In this document: piece by piece, positions 21,575 to 29,101 of the stretch
Numbering within the stretch: position 1 is the stretch's first letter
Layout: each line of letters starts with the position of its first letter
From: a virus
Direction: 5' to 3' (one strand)
IMG/VR virus record: IMGVR_UViG_3300005288_000092
Span: 1-48,021 of that record
DNA length: 48,021 nucleotides
Notes under the pieces: model-generated
What the model saw: the letters and a program-made list of their open reading frames with translations, nothing else
Told to the model about the DNA's origin: nothing
Database searches by the model: none
Position numbers and translations under genes: made by a program

Positions 21575-21738
21575 CATTTTCTCGGCTTACTAAGTGAGGC
21601 CGCAACCGCCATCACCAGAAACGATACAGCAGGAGGAATACGCCGCCCACGAGCATTGAGCAAGTTAAGGCCGCGCTCGACTTCGATACCGCGATTCTTG
21701 GCAAGAGTGCTTTGTTGATGCTTCGACAGTGGTTTCAT
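21574..21738 (-). CDS. lone leftward small protein (54 aa)
   Basis: A 54-residue frame starting MKPLSKHQQSTLAKNRGIEV, with GGAG five bases before the ATG. A basic N-terminal half is followed by a hydrophobic helix (PAVSFLVMAVAASLS). It faces the shared terminator and has its own promoter upstream (21782-21810), making a moron-like unit inside a rightward region. Function unknown; a superinfection or membrane role is only a guess. Confidence 0.55.
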   Translation of the reverse strand: MKPLSKHQQSTLAKNRGIEVERGLNLLNARGRRIPPAVSFLVMAVAASLSKPRK

Positions 21739-21781
21739 GACATCTCCGAGTGAGGTTTATAAAATACATTGCATGGAATAA

Positions 21782-21810
21782 ACTATAAGCCACTCAAAGC
21801 CAGATAGCAA
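21782..21810 (-). promoter_or_regulatory. sigma-70-like promoter, leftward
   Basis: Minus-strand TTGCTA (21810-21805), 17 bases, TATAGT (21787-21782), about 45 bases before the ATG of the leftward gene at 21738. The remaining gap to 21918 holds a TAGAAT hexamer near 21877 that could serve rightward genes, with no good -35. Confidence 0.6.
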
Positions 21811-21918
21811 GCCATTTCGCAACCGAAAAACGACGGAAATAAGCGATGACTTGTGGCAAAGTTGCCGTATTGAAGTAGAATGCAGGCTGAAGCATTCACA
21901 ATTTACTGGAGCGAAAAA

Positions 21919-22026
21919 ATGAACAGCAAGCGCGCAAAATTCAACAGCATTCAATCGGTCGGCGGGGATGGCAAGCAAAAACCAAAGCCAGGTAGTGACA
22001 AGTCCAAGAAGCCAGCTCAGAAGTAA
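21919..22026 (+). CDS. tiny basic protein (35 aa)
   Basis: A 35-residue frame (MNSKRAKFNSIQSVGGDGKQ...), Lys/Gly/Pro-rich, preceded by GGAGCG. The sequence looks unstructured. It precedes the membrane-protein cluster by five bases. Function unknown; a leader or packaged peptide is possible. Confidence 0.45.
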   Translation: MNSKRAKFNSIQSVGGDGKQKPKPGSDKSKKPAQK

Positions 22027-22031
22027 ATGCA

Positions 22032-22460
22032 ATGATTAGTCAAGTGTGGCAGATGCGCCTTCTCATTGCGTTGTTATTTGTCGCAGTGCAAGAGGTCCAC
22101 AAGGGCATATTCGGGAATCTTCCTGCAACTGACTTCGGTCAGTTAATTTATCATGCCTCCGCCGCACTTGCAGATTTTACACTGATATACACAATATCCT
22201 GCCTTACTACTGGCAGGCTTGCATTAGACCTAGAGCGCCTATGCCTCGCCTCTATGGTGTCCAATGTTTTCGGTTGGATATTTTTCACGGCCTATCTCCC
22301 GCCGACTATGTATAACATTGTTGCTGGGACGATAGTCTATGTTCAACTCCTTCGATTATTCTATATTGGCCGCTACGATGCTGATTATTCTAGGGCTGGC
22401 TTGGTTTGCGGACCTCATATTGGCCGCACTCAATTTCATCACTCAAAGGCGTATCAATGA
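22032..22460 (+). CDS. multi-pass membrane protein (142 aa)
   Basis: A hydrophobic protein with about four predicted transmembrane helices (MRLLIALLFVAVQE, ALADFTLIYTISCL, ASMVSNVFGWIFFTAYL, NIVAGTIVYVQLLRLF). No family recognised. Followed by overlapping membrane genes, it may belong to an accessory holin/exclusion module. A second frame overlaps its 3' part. Confidence 0.6.
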   Translation: MISQVWQMRLLIALLFVAVQEVHKGIFGNLPATDFGQLIYHASAALADFTLIYTISCLTTGRLALDLERLCLASMVSNVFGWIFFTAYLPPTMYNIVAGTIVYVQLLRLFYIGRYDADYSRAGLVCGPHIGRTQFHHSKAYQ

Positions 22461-22500
22461 GCGACTCAATTCGCGACGCGGTAATAGAGGCCGCGAATAG
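22339..22500 (+). CDS. possible overlapping membrane protein (53 aa)
   Basis: An out-of-frame stretch starting MFNSFDYSILAATMLIILGL lies inside the 3' end of the previous gene and runs past the start of the next. One transmembrane helix and a basic tail (NERLNSRRGNRGRE) resemble small phage membrane proteins. The ribosome binding site (GGGAC) is weak, so I keep confidence low. If real, three membrane frames would overlap here. Confidence 0.25.
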   Translation: MFNSFDYSILAATMLIILGLAWFADLILAALNFITQRRINERLNSRRGNRGRE

Positions 22501-22705
22501 CCCTAAAGTGGCGGTCGCCGTTTCTACGGCTACGACAGCCATAGGCGCAGCAGCAGCGGGCGAACTCATTCACGGAATACTGGTTAATTTATCAATGATG
22601 ATCGGTATCATTGCAAGTTCAGTTCTTATCAAAGTTCATTGGACGCGCTACAAAATCCTAAAACGGCAATTAGACAATCTGGAATCCTTGCCCGAGGAAG
22701 TATGA
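22457..22705 (+). CDS. small two-helix membrane protein, holin-like
   Basis: An 82-residue product that I start at 22457 (MSDSIRDAVIEAANSPKVAV), overlapping the previous stop. Two hydrophobic stretches (VAVSTATTAIGAAAAGELI and LVNLSMMIGIIASSVLIKV) with a basic tail suit a class II holin. The clear endolysin-linked holin lies at 42061, so this is either a second holin or another membrane protein. Overlaps the next gene (ATGATG). Confidence 0.5.
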   Translation: MSDSIRDAVIEAANSPKVAVAVSTATTAIGAAAAGELIHGILVNLSMMIGIIASSVLIKVHWTRYKILKRQLDNLESLPEEV

Positions 22706-22833
22706 TGGATATTTTATTCGCATGGTATTTCCCTCTTGTGGAAGCGATATCGCGTGTTGCGCAGCACGGCTTTAAAGGCGCATGGAAGTCATTCAAGAAA
22801 GACCTCAATAAAACCACAGGAGAAGTAAAATGA
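22702..22833 (+). CDS. small hypothetical protein (43 aa)
   Basis: A 43-residue product (MMDILFAWYFPLVEAISRVA...), which I start at 22702 from overlap with the previous stop. A hydrophobic N-terminal helix and a basic C-terminus (KSFKKDLNKTTGEVK). It overlaps the next gene by four bases. Function unknown. Confidence 0.5.
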   Translation: MMDILFAWYFPLVEAISRVAQHGFKGAWKSFKKDLNKTTGEVK

Positions 22834-23192
22834 AAATCGTATGCATCGGAATGGACGAGCAAGGCCAGTTCTTCGTAGGCATGAAGCCTGAGGGCATGGA
22901 AGGCGCACCGCCAGAAATGAACAACGAAGGCGACCCAATCGGAGGCGATCCCGGCCCGCAAGGTCCAGAAAGCTACATGCAACCAGTGCAAAGCATGCCA
23001 GAAGCATTCCAGGCTGCGCGCTCGATGCTGACCGAAGGCAACGACGCAGCACGCGAGGCGGACTTTGACGCTGGCGTAAAGCGCGTGCTAGGCCCTAACC
23101 CTAAACCACAGATTGGCGGCGCTATGGGCGCTGGCAAGCCTGCTGGCGGTCCTCCAATGCCGATGCGCGGCGGAATGAAGGGTGGTATGTGA
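22830..23192 (+). CDS. Met/Gly/Pro-rich low-complexity protein
   Basis: A 120-residue acidic protein with Met/Gly/Pro-rich parts: PEGMEGAPPEMNNEGDPIGG early and a MPMRGGMKGGM tail. Such sequence is mostly disordered; the central region (AFQAARSMLTEGNDAARE) is helical. Position upstream of terminase suggests a virion or assembly accessory, but this is not shown. Confidence 0.5.
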   Translation: MKIVCIGMDEQGQFFVGMKPEGMEGAPPEMNNEGDPIGGDPGPQGPESYMQPVQSMPEAFQAARSMLTEGNDAAREADFDAGVKRVLGPNPKPQIGGAMGAGKPAGGPPMPMRGGMKGGM

Positions 23193-23470
23193 TGGTTAAC
23201 CCATTGTTTGATTCATTCAGTGAGCGAGAAACGGTCCGCGCTATCGGTGAGCGGATCACGAATGAAGTAGCCGCACAACTCGCGCATGCTTTGAAAGGCG
23301 CACCAATAGCCGCTCCAAGTGATGTTGTTGAACTGCGTGAGCGCTGCGCACTTTCCTTGGTTAAGCAATTACTGCCAGGATATGAAGTTGCGCAAGCAGA
23401 TAAGGTCATTGAATCCGCTGACGCAATTGTGCAGTACATTCTGAACGGAAAGAACAAGGAGGGCGAATAA
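23192..23470 (+). CDS. hypothetical protein (92 aa)
   Basis: A helical protein (MVNPLFDSFSERETVRAIGE...), starting at ATG 23192 (an in-frame GTG at 23189 is possible). Most of it is two or three long helices, with no recognised family. Its stop shares one base with the next ATG (TAATG). Confidence 0.5.
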   Translation: MVNPLFDSFSERETVRAIGERITNEVAAQLAHALKGAPIAAPSDVVELRERCALSLVKQLLPGYEVAQADKVIESADAIVQYILNGKNKEGE

Positions 23471-23694
23471 TGGCATTCATTTTCCAAGAAGCCGCGCCCG
23501 ACACCGTTCCAATGCGCATCTACTGCAAAATCGACGGCTTCCTATCCCGCTGGGACTACGAGGGCGAAGGAACGCACATTGATGGCATCGCTATGGTTCG
23601 CGAGTCGCTTAACGCTGCATCCGGCCTGATGGCTGAATCCATGCGCCCGAAGGTTCGTGCAATCCTGGCTGTGATTCAAGGAGGCAAGCGATGA
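23470..23694 (+). CDS. hypothetical protein (74 aa)
   Basis: Starts MAFIFQEAAPDTVPMRIYCK, a beta-rich first half, then a helix (MVRESLNAASGLMAESM). Coupled to its neighbours. Function unknown. Confidence 0.55.
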   Translation: MAFIFQEAAPDTVPMRIYCKIDGFLSRWDYEGEGTHIDGIAMVRESLNAASGLMAESMRPKVRAILAVIQGGKR

Positions 23695-23984
23695 GCAATC
23701 CTAAAAAATACTCCGTTTTGTATTCCTATATCGATCTGGAAGGCTTGGAAAAGGCTTTGCTGGCAATTAACAAGGTAATGCAAGCATTCAAAGATGCGGA
23801 GAAATTCCAACCTACTCTAATTCCAGCCAAAGTCCCCGATGAGCCTTTGGCGCAGCGTGGCTATATCGGCGCAAGTTTCTTGTCTCGGGTAGGTCCAATT
23901 CTTCCGATTAAAGTACGTGAGCATGATAAGTCAATCTTCGATTACGAAGCTTATGTTGCTGAAGGTGAGGAGATTAAGTCATGA
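23691..23984 (+). CDS. hypothetical protein with capsid-like motif
   Basis: A 97-residue protein. Residues about 51-62 contain EPLAQRGYIGASF, nearly the same as the C-terminal DPLGQRGYIGAKF of the major capsid protein in this window. Otherwise mixed alpha/beta (YSVLYSYIDLEGLEKALLAI...). The shared motif may mean a common ancestor, mimicry, or chance; the next gene carries a related EPLGQYGY. Function unknown. Confidence 0.5.
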   Translation: MSNPKKYSVLYSYIDLEGLEKALLAINKVMQAFKDAEKFQPTLIPAKVPDEPLAQRGYIGASFLSRVGPILPIKVREHDKSIFDYEAYVAEGEEIKS

Positions 23985-24184
23985 GTAAAGTAACCACTGG
24001 CATGCTAGATAGATCGCAAGCGCACGGCAAAGAACCGCTCGGGCAGTACGGATATGCTCCAATGAGCTTTTATCACAGCCCTGCAAAGTTCATCCTAAGC
24101 CGCTACGACTACGCCACAGCAGAGGCCGCAGGCTTCGATATGTCGCAATTCGCCATTGCTCCTTCTCGCTATATGAGGTGCTGA
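23981..24184 (+). CDS. hypothetical protein (67 aa)
   Basis: Starts MSKVTTGMLDRSQAHGKEPL and contains EPLGQYGYAPMSF, related to the capsid-type motif of the previous protein. Tyr and Met-rich, with a single terminal Cys. It overlaps the previous gene (ATGA). Function unknown. Confidence 0.5.
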   Translation: MSKVTTGMLDRSQAHGKEPLGQYGYAPMSFYHSPAKFILSRYDYATAEAAGFDMSQFAIAPSRYMRC

Positions 24185-24186
24185 GC

Positions 24187-24312
24187 ATGAGCGTAATCTT
24201 CGACTGCATTTTGATTGCTTGTTTCGGCTACGTACTTTACGACGTACACCGCAACGTCAAGATCATCAAAGAGGAAATGAAAAAGCCTCGCGATGAAGAT
24301 GGGGAGGATTGA
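24187..24312 (+). CDS. small single-pass membrane protein (41 aa)
   Basis: A 41-residue frame (MSVIFDCILIACFGYVLYDV then HRNVKIIKEEMKKPRDEDGE) with one N-terminal transmembrane helix and a charged C-terminal tail. It abuts its neighbours tightly. Function unknown. Confidence 0.5.
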   Translation: MSVIFDCILIACFGYVLYDVHRNVKIIKEEMKKPRDEDGED

Positions 24313-24313
24313 T

Positions 24314-24538
24314 ATGGGCGACCGACTAGAAGGTGAGATGAGCGGCATACCTCATCCAATCACATGCATGGTAGATGGCAAGCGATGGGATTTGTACACC
24401 GCTGATTACGAAACCCCAGACGGCAAGTTTGGCTTTTACTTCTACGCCATCAGTGCGGAGCACGCCGAACTTATCCTGACCGACCTGAAGGCTACAGCCA
24501 CGCTCTCAGGTAAGGTAGAAGGCGTGTACAAGGCATAA
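24314..24538 (+). CDS. hypothetical protein (74 aa)
   Basis: I start it at ATG 24314 (MGDRLEGEMSGIPHPITCMV) because GGGGAGG lies just upstream; an earlier in-frame ATG would overlap the previous gene. A small beta-rich domain (WDLYTADYETPDGKFGFYFY) follows, then a helix ending EHAELILTDLKATA. Function unknown. Confidence 0.55.
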   Translation: MGDRLEGEMSGIPHPITCMVDGKRWDLYTADYETPDGKFGFYFYAISAEHAELILTDLKATATLSGKVEGVYKA

Positions 24539-24540
24539 CA

Positions 24541-24747
24541 ATGTACGCATACATACACGACCAGTGCGGCAAGCCTGCTTTCCTGCTCACTGAGATGCCA
24601 AGGCCGCTCGACATAGCATCAAGCGCCATTTCCTTAGGACTGAACTACCAGCCCATAGAGCGCGCCTCTGTAGCAACCTGCCAGTCATGCGATGCAAACA
24701 TGTGCACTGGCTGGCTGAGTATCGCCAATTTGCGGAAGATGATTTAA
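24541..24747 (+). CDS. hypothetical protein, Cys-rich C-terminus (68 aa)
   Basis: Starts MYAYIHDQCGKPAFLLTEMP. Cys at the end (C-Q-S-C-D-A-N-M-C) form a possible metal site, but most of the protein is unremarkable. It is the last small gene before the terminase. Function unknown. Confidence 0.55.
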   Translation: MYAYIHDQCGKPAFLLTEMPRPLDIASSAISLGLNYQPIERASVATCQSCDANMCTGWLSIANLRKMI

Positions 24748-24757
24748 GGAGTACAGC

Positions 24758-25321
24758 ATGGCACGCCCATCAAAGCTCACAGACAAGCAATGGGAAGCAA
24801 TCGGTAAGCGCCTATTACAAGGTGAGTCTGCCGCTGCTTTGTCCCGAGAGTACGGGGTAAGCAAGGCTAGTGTTTCTGGACGGTTTTCTAAACGTCACGA
24901 AACATTAAAAACCGTTGCAAAACAAATAGTTGAAGCGGAAAGCGCGCTTTCGTTATTGAACGTTTCTGAACAGATGGCTGTACGTTCAATTGCCGATGAC
25001 TTGAAAGCGATCAGTGGTCATCTAGTAGGGGCGGCACGGTACGGCGCTGCAACCGCTCATCGCTTGTCGGGGATAGCGCACGGCAAGGCAGCAGAGATTG
25101 ACGATAGTAAGCCGCTTGATGACGCTAGCCGCGATGCACTGCGAGACGTGGCTGTGCTTTCAAAGATGGCGAACGAGGCTAGCGAGATTGGCCTCAACCT
25201 CATTAAGGCCAATAAGGAAACCGTAGACGAATTGAACCGTAAGGAGCTTGAGCGCTTAAGCCCTGCGAATCCATCGCGTGGAACTGTATTCAAGATCATC
25301 CGCCCACATGAGCCAGCCTGA
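24758..25321 (+). CDS. terminase small subunit
   Basis: A 187-residue protein with an N-terminal helix-turn-helix (ARPSKLTDKQWEAIGKRLLQ, then GESAAALSREYGVSKASVS), the DNA-recognition domain of many terminase small subunits, and a long helical C-terminus likely to form the ring. It sits directly upstream of the terminase large subunit and overlaps it by 14 bases. It recognises packaging sites on concatemeric DNA. Confidence 0.85.
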   Translation: MARPSKLTDKQWEAIGKRLLQGESAAALSREYGVSKASVSGRFSKRHETLKTVAKQIVEAESALSLLNVSEQMAVRSIADDLKAISGHLVGAARYGAATAHRLSGIAHGKAAEIDDSKPLDDASRDALRDVAVLSKMANEASEIGLNLIKANKETVDELNRKELERLSPANPSRGTVFKIIRPHEPA

Positions 25322-26741
25322 AGCACTAGAGATTGAACTGTTTGAGGCCTTTGAGTTCCTGCTTTACCCAAAGCGGCTCAAAGTGCCTTATGGCGGGCGC
25401 GGCGGGGCTAAGACGGAGGAGATAGCGGAAATCCTCGTATGGTTCGCATGGCAGCACGGTGACAAGATTCTATGCGGTCGTGAGTTCCAAAACTCGATTG
25501 AAGAATCTAGCTATGCCGTCATTGTCGCCAAGATCGAGAAGATGGGCTTGCAAGAGTTCTTCGACGTGCAGCGCGACGGAATTTATGGTGCGAACGGATC
25601 GTGCTTTAAGTTCGTTGGTCTGTCTCGCAACATCACATCGTTGAAATCTAAATTTGGCTTCAATAAGGTTTGGGTTGAGGAGGCTGAGAACGTTAGTGAG
25701 AACACTTGGAAGGTTCTTATCCCTACCGTTCGTGAAGCGGATTCGGAGATTTGGGTGAGCTTTAACCCGAACGAGGCAGATGCTCCGACTTATTCCCGAT
25801 TCGTTCAGCCCTATCTTGATTCGATCAATGCTAAGGGCTATTACGAAGATGACTATATCTACGTTAAGCGCGTGTCCTGGCGGGATAATCCTAAGTTCCC
25901 TGAAGTTCTCCGAATTGAGATGGAGCGCGATAGAGACGCTAACTATAAAAAATACCTGCACGTATGGGAAGGTGAATGTAACGCTGATTACGAGGATTCT
26001 GTAATTGAGGCTGAATGGTTCGACGCTGCCATCGATGCCCATATAAAGTTGAATCATCAGCCGCGTGGGGATCGTGTTGTAGGCTTTGATCCTGCTGATG
26101 CAGGGACCGATGCAAAGGCTACTGCGCAGCGCCACGGCATGCTCGTTACAGGAATAAAGAAATGGACGGATGGTGATATTGATATTGCGGTTGATCGGGC
26201 CTTTGATGAGGCATTCGACTACCGCGCCAATATCATCGTCTATGACAACATTGGTGTAGGGGCAGGCGTGAAGGTCGGCTTGGCGGCTCGTATAGCTGGG
26301 CAAAGCATCGATGTTCAGGGCTTCGGTGCTGGCGATACGCCTTGGCCCGGTAAGTACCAAGAGGACCGAAAGAACGAAGACGTGTTCCGCAACCTGCGCG
26401 CAATGGGCTGGTGGCTGCTTAGGGACCGCTTTGAGCGAACCTATAAAGCAATCGTAAAGGGAGAGTATTACGACCCTATGTTGATGATTAGTCTTTCCTC
26501 TGACATCAATGATTTAGATTTAGCGCAACTCAAAACTGAACTTGTGAGGCAGCAACGTAAGCGAACTGCTGGAAGTAAGATGATTCAACTAATCAGCAAA
26601 GATGAAATGCGCGCTAAAAAGATTCCATCGCCGAACATGGCTGATGCTTTGATGATGTGCTTTATGGTAAAGGACGTGAAGAAAAGCGCGCCTGTCCGTA
26701 TTCCAACATACAAGCCAACCACGCCCGGCATGGGCATGTAG
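25308..26741 (+). CDS. terminase large subunit (PBSX-like)
   Basis: A 477-residue packaging ATPase/nuclease; I start at 25308 (MSQPEALEIE). Walker A is GGRGGAKT (residues about 29-36), a less usual form in which the base before Lys is Ala. An acidic Walker B VWVEEAEN is at about 121-128, and the nuclease site has VVGFDPADAG (about 257-266) and IVYDNIGVGAG (about 310-320) with NMADALMM near 443. Like PBSX XtmB-type terminases it is packaged with the small subunit. It anchors the late region. Confidence 0.9.
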   Translation: MSQPEALEIELFEAFEFLLYPKRLKVPYGGRGGAKTEEIAEILVWFAWQHGDKILCGREFQNSIEESSYAVIVAKIEKMGLQEFFDVQRDGIYGANGSCFKFVGLSRNITSLKSKFGFNKVWVEEAENVSENTWKVLIPTVREADSEIWVSFNPNEADAPTYSRFVQPYLDSINAKGYYEDDYIYVKRVSWRDNPKFPEVLRIEMERDRDANYKKYLHVWEGECNADYEDSVIEAEWFDAAIDAHIKLNHQPRGDRVVGFDPADAGTDAKATAQRHGMLVTGIKKWTDGDIDIAVDRAFDEAFDYRANIIVYDNIGVGAGVKVGLAARIAGQSIDVQGFGAGDTPWPGKYQEDRKNEDVFRNLRAMGWWLLRDRFERTYKAIVKGEYYDPMLMISLSSDINDLDLAQLKTELVRQQRKRTAGSKMIQLISKDEMRAKKIPSPNMADALMMCFMVKDVKKSAPVRIPTYKPTTPGMGM

Positions 26742-26769
26742 CAATTAAAACAACCAAAGGAGAAACACC

Positions 26770-27090
26770 ATGCAAGAAGAAATCAAAGGAAGCGGCACCA
26801 AAACAGCGCCAGTCGATGAGCGAATCTACTTCGCGGACCCAAGCGATCCAAACGCAGAAATCCACGTCTACGAGAAATTCCGCCGCCTTGAAGCGATGTT
26901 TGTACTGCTGTCTCGCGCCTATGTTCGATCTGGTGTCGAATTGCCTATTTTGTATGAGGGCAAGATTCTGGACTCAGAGCAACGAAAAGGCGTAGAATTC
27001 GGCTTGTATGAAGCGGTCGCCAAGCAGTTGATTGCCAGCGTTGATGTATGGCGCGGTGAAGCAGCGGCCATTCCAGAAATTCCGAAATAA
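26770..27090 (+). CDS. hypothetical protein (106 aa)
   Basis: A 106-residue protein (MQEEIKGSGTKTAPVDERIY...), with an N-terminal beta part and two helices (EKFRRLEAMFVLLSRAYV, GVEFGLYEAVAKQLIASV). AAAGGAG precedes it. It lies directly after the terminase. Possibly a virion accessory; no motif recognised. Confidence 0.6.
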   Translation: MQEEIKGSGTKTAPVDERIYFADPSDPNAEIHVYEKFRRLEAMFVLLSRAYVRSGVELPILYEGKILDSEQRKGVEFGLYEAVAKQLIASVDVWRGEAAAIPEIPK

Positions 27091-27120
27091 CCGCACGAAA
27101 GGCGCGTCGAGGGGAATGCA

Positions 27121-27405
27121 ATGAGCGACAACAACACAACGAGCAGCAACAATAATACAACCTTCGGCGTCATTCCCCCAGCGGGCTTTGTCGAGAAGTC
27201 CGCAATGAGTTTCAAGATTCCATTCACGATTAGCCTGTCGAGCGCCGACGCTGGCCGCAAGATCGAGTTGAGCACGGACGGTATCAACTACTTCACGCCG
27301 ACTTACGATGCGACCGCAACGGGCTTGATTAGCGTCGGCATCTTCTCGCCAATCCGCTCCATCAAGGTAACTGGCGCGTCTGGTGACAAGTGGAGCACGC
27401 TATGA
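27121..27405 (+). CDS. hypothetical structural-type protein (94 aa)
   Basis: Starts MSDNNTTSSNNNTTFGVIPP. After an Asn/Thr/Ser-rich head it is a beta-rich protein (MSFKIPFTISLSSADAGRKI, LISVGIFSPIRSIKVTGASG), as in small virion or fibre-associated proteins. It overlaps the next gene by four bases and may work with it. GAGGGGAA precedes the start. Confidence 0.6.
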   Translation: MSDNNTTSSNNNTTFGVIPPAGFVEKSAMSFKIPFTISLSSADAGRKIELSTDGINYFTPTYDATATGLISVGIFSPIRSIKVTGASGDKWSTL

Positions 27406-29087
27406 GCTGGCCGACTATGGGCGGCGCTGGTTCGCCGATTACCGTTAGCGGCGGTGATTTAGTAGGCAGCACCAAGACAGCAACTGTAGTTGGTGGGACT
27501 GGAACTATTCAGTGGGCGCACTACAATCCAACAACTGGCGCATATATCAGCGATATAACTGGTGAAACTGGCACTACTTACGTGCTTGAGGAATCAGATG
27601 GCGGCTTTATTGTCGGTGCATATCTTACTAACTACCAACCTTTTTCGCACGGTACGACCCCAGTCCCTGTTGTTAGATTGGCTTCCGCGTCCAATCGCTT
27701 GATGATGAACAGCGGTAGCGCGACGGCGGGTGCAAATAACGTTCGTTGCGGTCGATTCGGCGATATCCCCAAGGCTACCCTTACAAACCCAAAATTTCGT
27801 ATTGCTCCGTCTACCCGCGTTGATTCCACTGTTGTTAGTGGTCCGCAAGAAGTCAATACGAACGCCGTTGTCCCTGTGCGCGGTGCGCTGCTGACTGACT
27901 TGACGCTTGATGGCGGCGGTATCCCGGTGCGCAATCAGAGCGCGGCGACCTACGCCGAGGCAACCTGGTTTAATTTCGCCAATGCGGTTGCTGGCTACTC
28001 CAAGAAGCCTGACGGCACCAATCCGACTGCTGGCGAGTTTGCTGCTGCGGGCGGCCTTATCTCAGGCGACGGCAAGCAACTGACCGTTCCTATTGGCTGG
28101 TATGGCGAGAGTGATGAAATGACAATCACGCTGACGAAAGGCCAGATTTATTTGACGCAGTATGAAACAGCTTGCGCTGTCGGCTCAACCTACGCCATTG
28201 GTTCAATCACCACTGCGCATCCCAACCTGGGTGACGCTGGCAAGGACAATGCGACAACCGGGCAAGCCGTGTTCCAGAAGAACTGGGATTCGCTCACAGG
28301 TGTCAGTGGCACGCCGCCTGTCGGACCGCTCAGCGTCGTCGGCACCAGCGTTACTGGCGCATATACCGTTGGTGTGGCTGGCGACTCCATCGCCCGCGAA
28401 AACTCGGACCGTGTAACGCAACCATCCGGTCAGATTTTCGGAGATGTAAACGGCGTTACCGCATTTGCCCGCCGCGCCTTGAGTCTCGCCGGATACTGCT
28501 CGGTGAACGTGGCGATAAACGGGGCCAACGCGGCCAACCCATTCACCTACGATGGCTTCAACGTTCGCAGTTGGCTGTTGGGCATCTGTCAAGCCGTCAT
28601 CCATAACATCGGCAACAATGATCGCGGCTTGTCTTGGGCTACGTTCCAGCCGTACTGGCGCTCGTATAACAACCGCATGCGTGCGGCGTGCAATAACGGT
28701 GCAGGTAGCGGGCGCGTGGTGGCGATTGATTGGCCGCCACAGGCAACGAGCACCGACCTGTGGGCAACGACAGCTAACCAGTCGGCCAACCAAGGGCCAG
28801 GCTCGATGCAGTATGACACGTTCAATCCGTTCATCCAGGCGGGTGTGTTTAACGTCGGCGCTGGTGACTGCGATGCTGGTTACTCGATGAACAAGGCAAT
28901 TTACGACTTGGCAGCAGCGAACGGCGCAACAGATATCGACGCGCTGAAGGTGAAATGGCCGGCCAATGGCGCTTCATATGCATGGGCGGCTGACCTTACA
29001 CACCCAACGTCGTTGCCACATGCTTACGTTGCCGCCGACCTTGCGCCAAAACTTCCGGCGTTGCTTGGTTTTAATGCATCTACATAA
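27402..29087 (+). CDS. tail-associated SGNH hydrolase protein
   Basis: A 561-residue protein, starting at 27402 (MSWPTMGGAG). The N-terminal 320 residues are Gly/Thr/Ser-rich beta sequence, like tail-fibre or spike shafts. The C-terminal part is an SGNH hydrolase: GDS (about 327-329, block I), GNND (about 404-407, block III) and DLTH (about 530-533, block V with catalytic D and H). Such domains remove acyl groups from surface polysaccharides. Its position just after the terminase and before a fibre-like gene makes a host-surface role likely. The substrate is not known. Confidence 0.75.
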   Translation: MSWPTMGGAGSPITVSGGDLVGSTKTATVVGGTGTIQWAHYNPTTGAYISDITGETGTTYVLEESDGGFIVGAYLTNYQPFSHGTTPVPVVRLASASNRLMMNSGSATAGANNVRCGRFGDIPKATLTNPKFRIAPSTRVDSTVVSGPQEVNTNAVVPVRGALLTDLTLDGGGIPVRNQSAATYAEATWFNFANAVAGYSKKPDGTNPTAGEFAAAGGLISGDGKQLTVPIGWYGESDEMTITLTKGQIYLTQYETACAVGSTYAIGSITTAHPNLGDAGKDNATTGQAVFQKNWDSLTGVSGTPPVGPLSVVGTSVTGAYTVGVAGDSIARENSDRVTQPSGQIFGDVNGVTAFARRALSLAGYCSVNVAINGANAANPFTYDGFNVRSWLLGICQAVIHNIGNNDRGLSWATFQPYWRSYNNRMRAACNNGAGSGRVVAIDWPPQATSTDLWATTANQSANQGPGSMQYDTFNPFIQAGVFNVGAGDCDAGYSMNKAIYDLAAANGATDIDALKVKWPANGASYAWAADLTHPTSLPHAYVAADLAPKLPALLGFNAST

Positions 29088-29101
29088 ATGGGGGTGGAAT
29101 C

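Noticed and set aside
25470-26360. Frame of about 296 codons antisense to terminase large subunit
   Set aside because: The plus-strand terminase motifs are complete; the antisense frame is a shadow.
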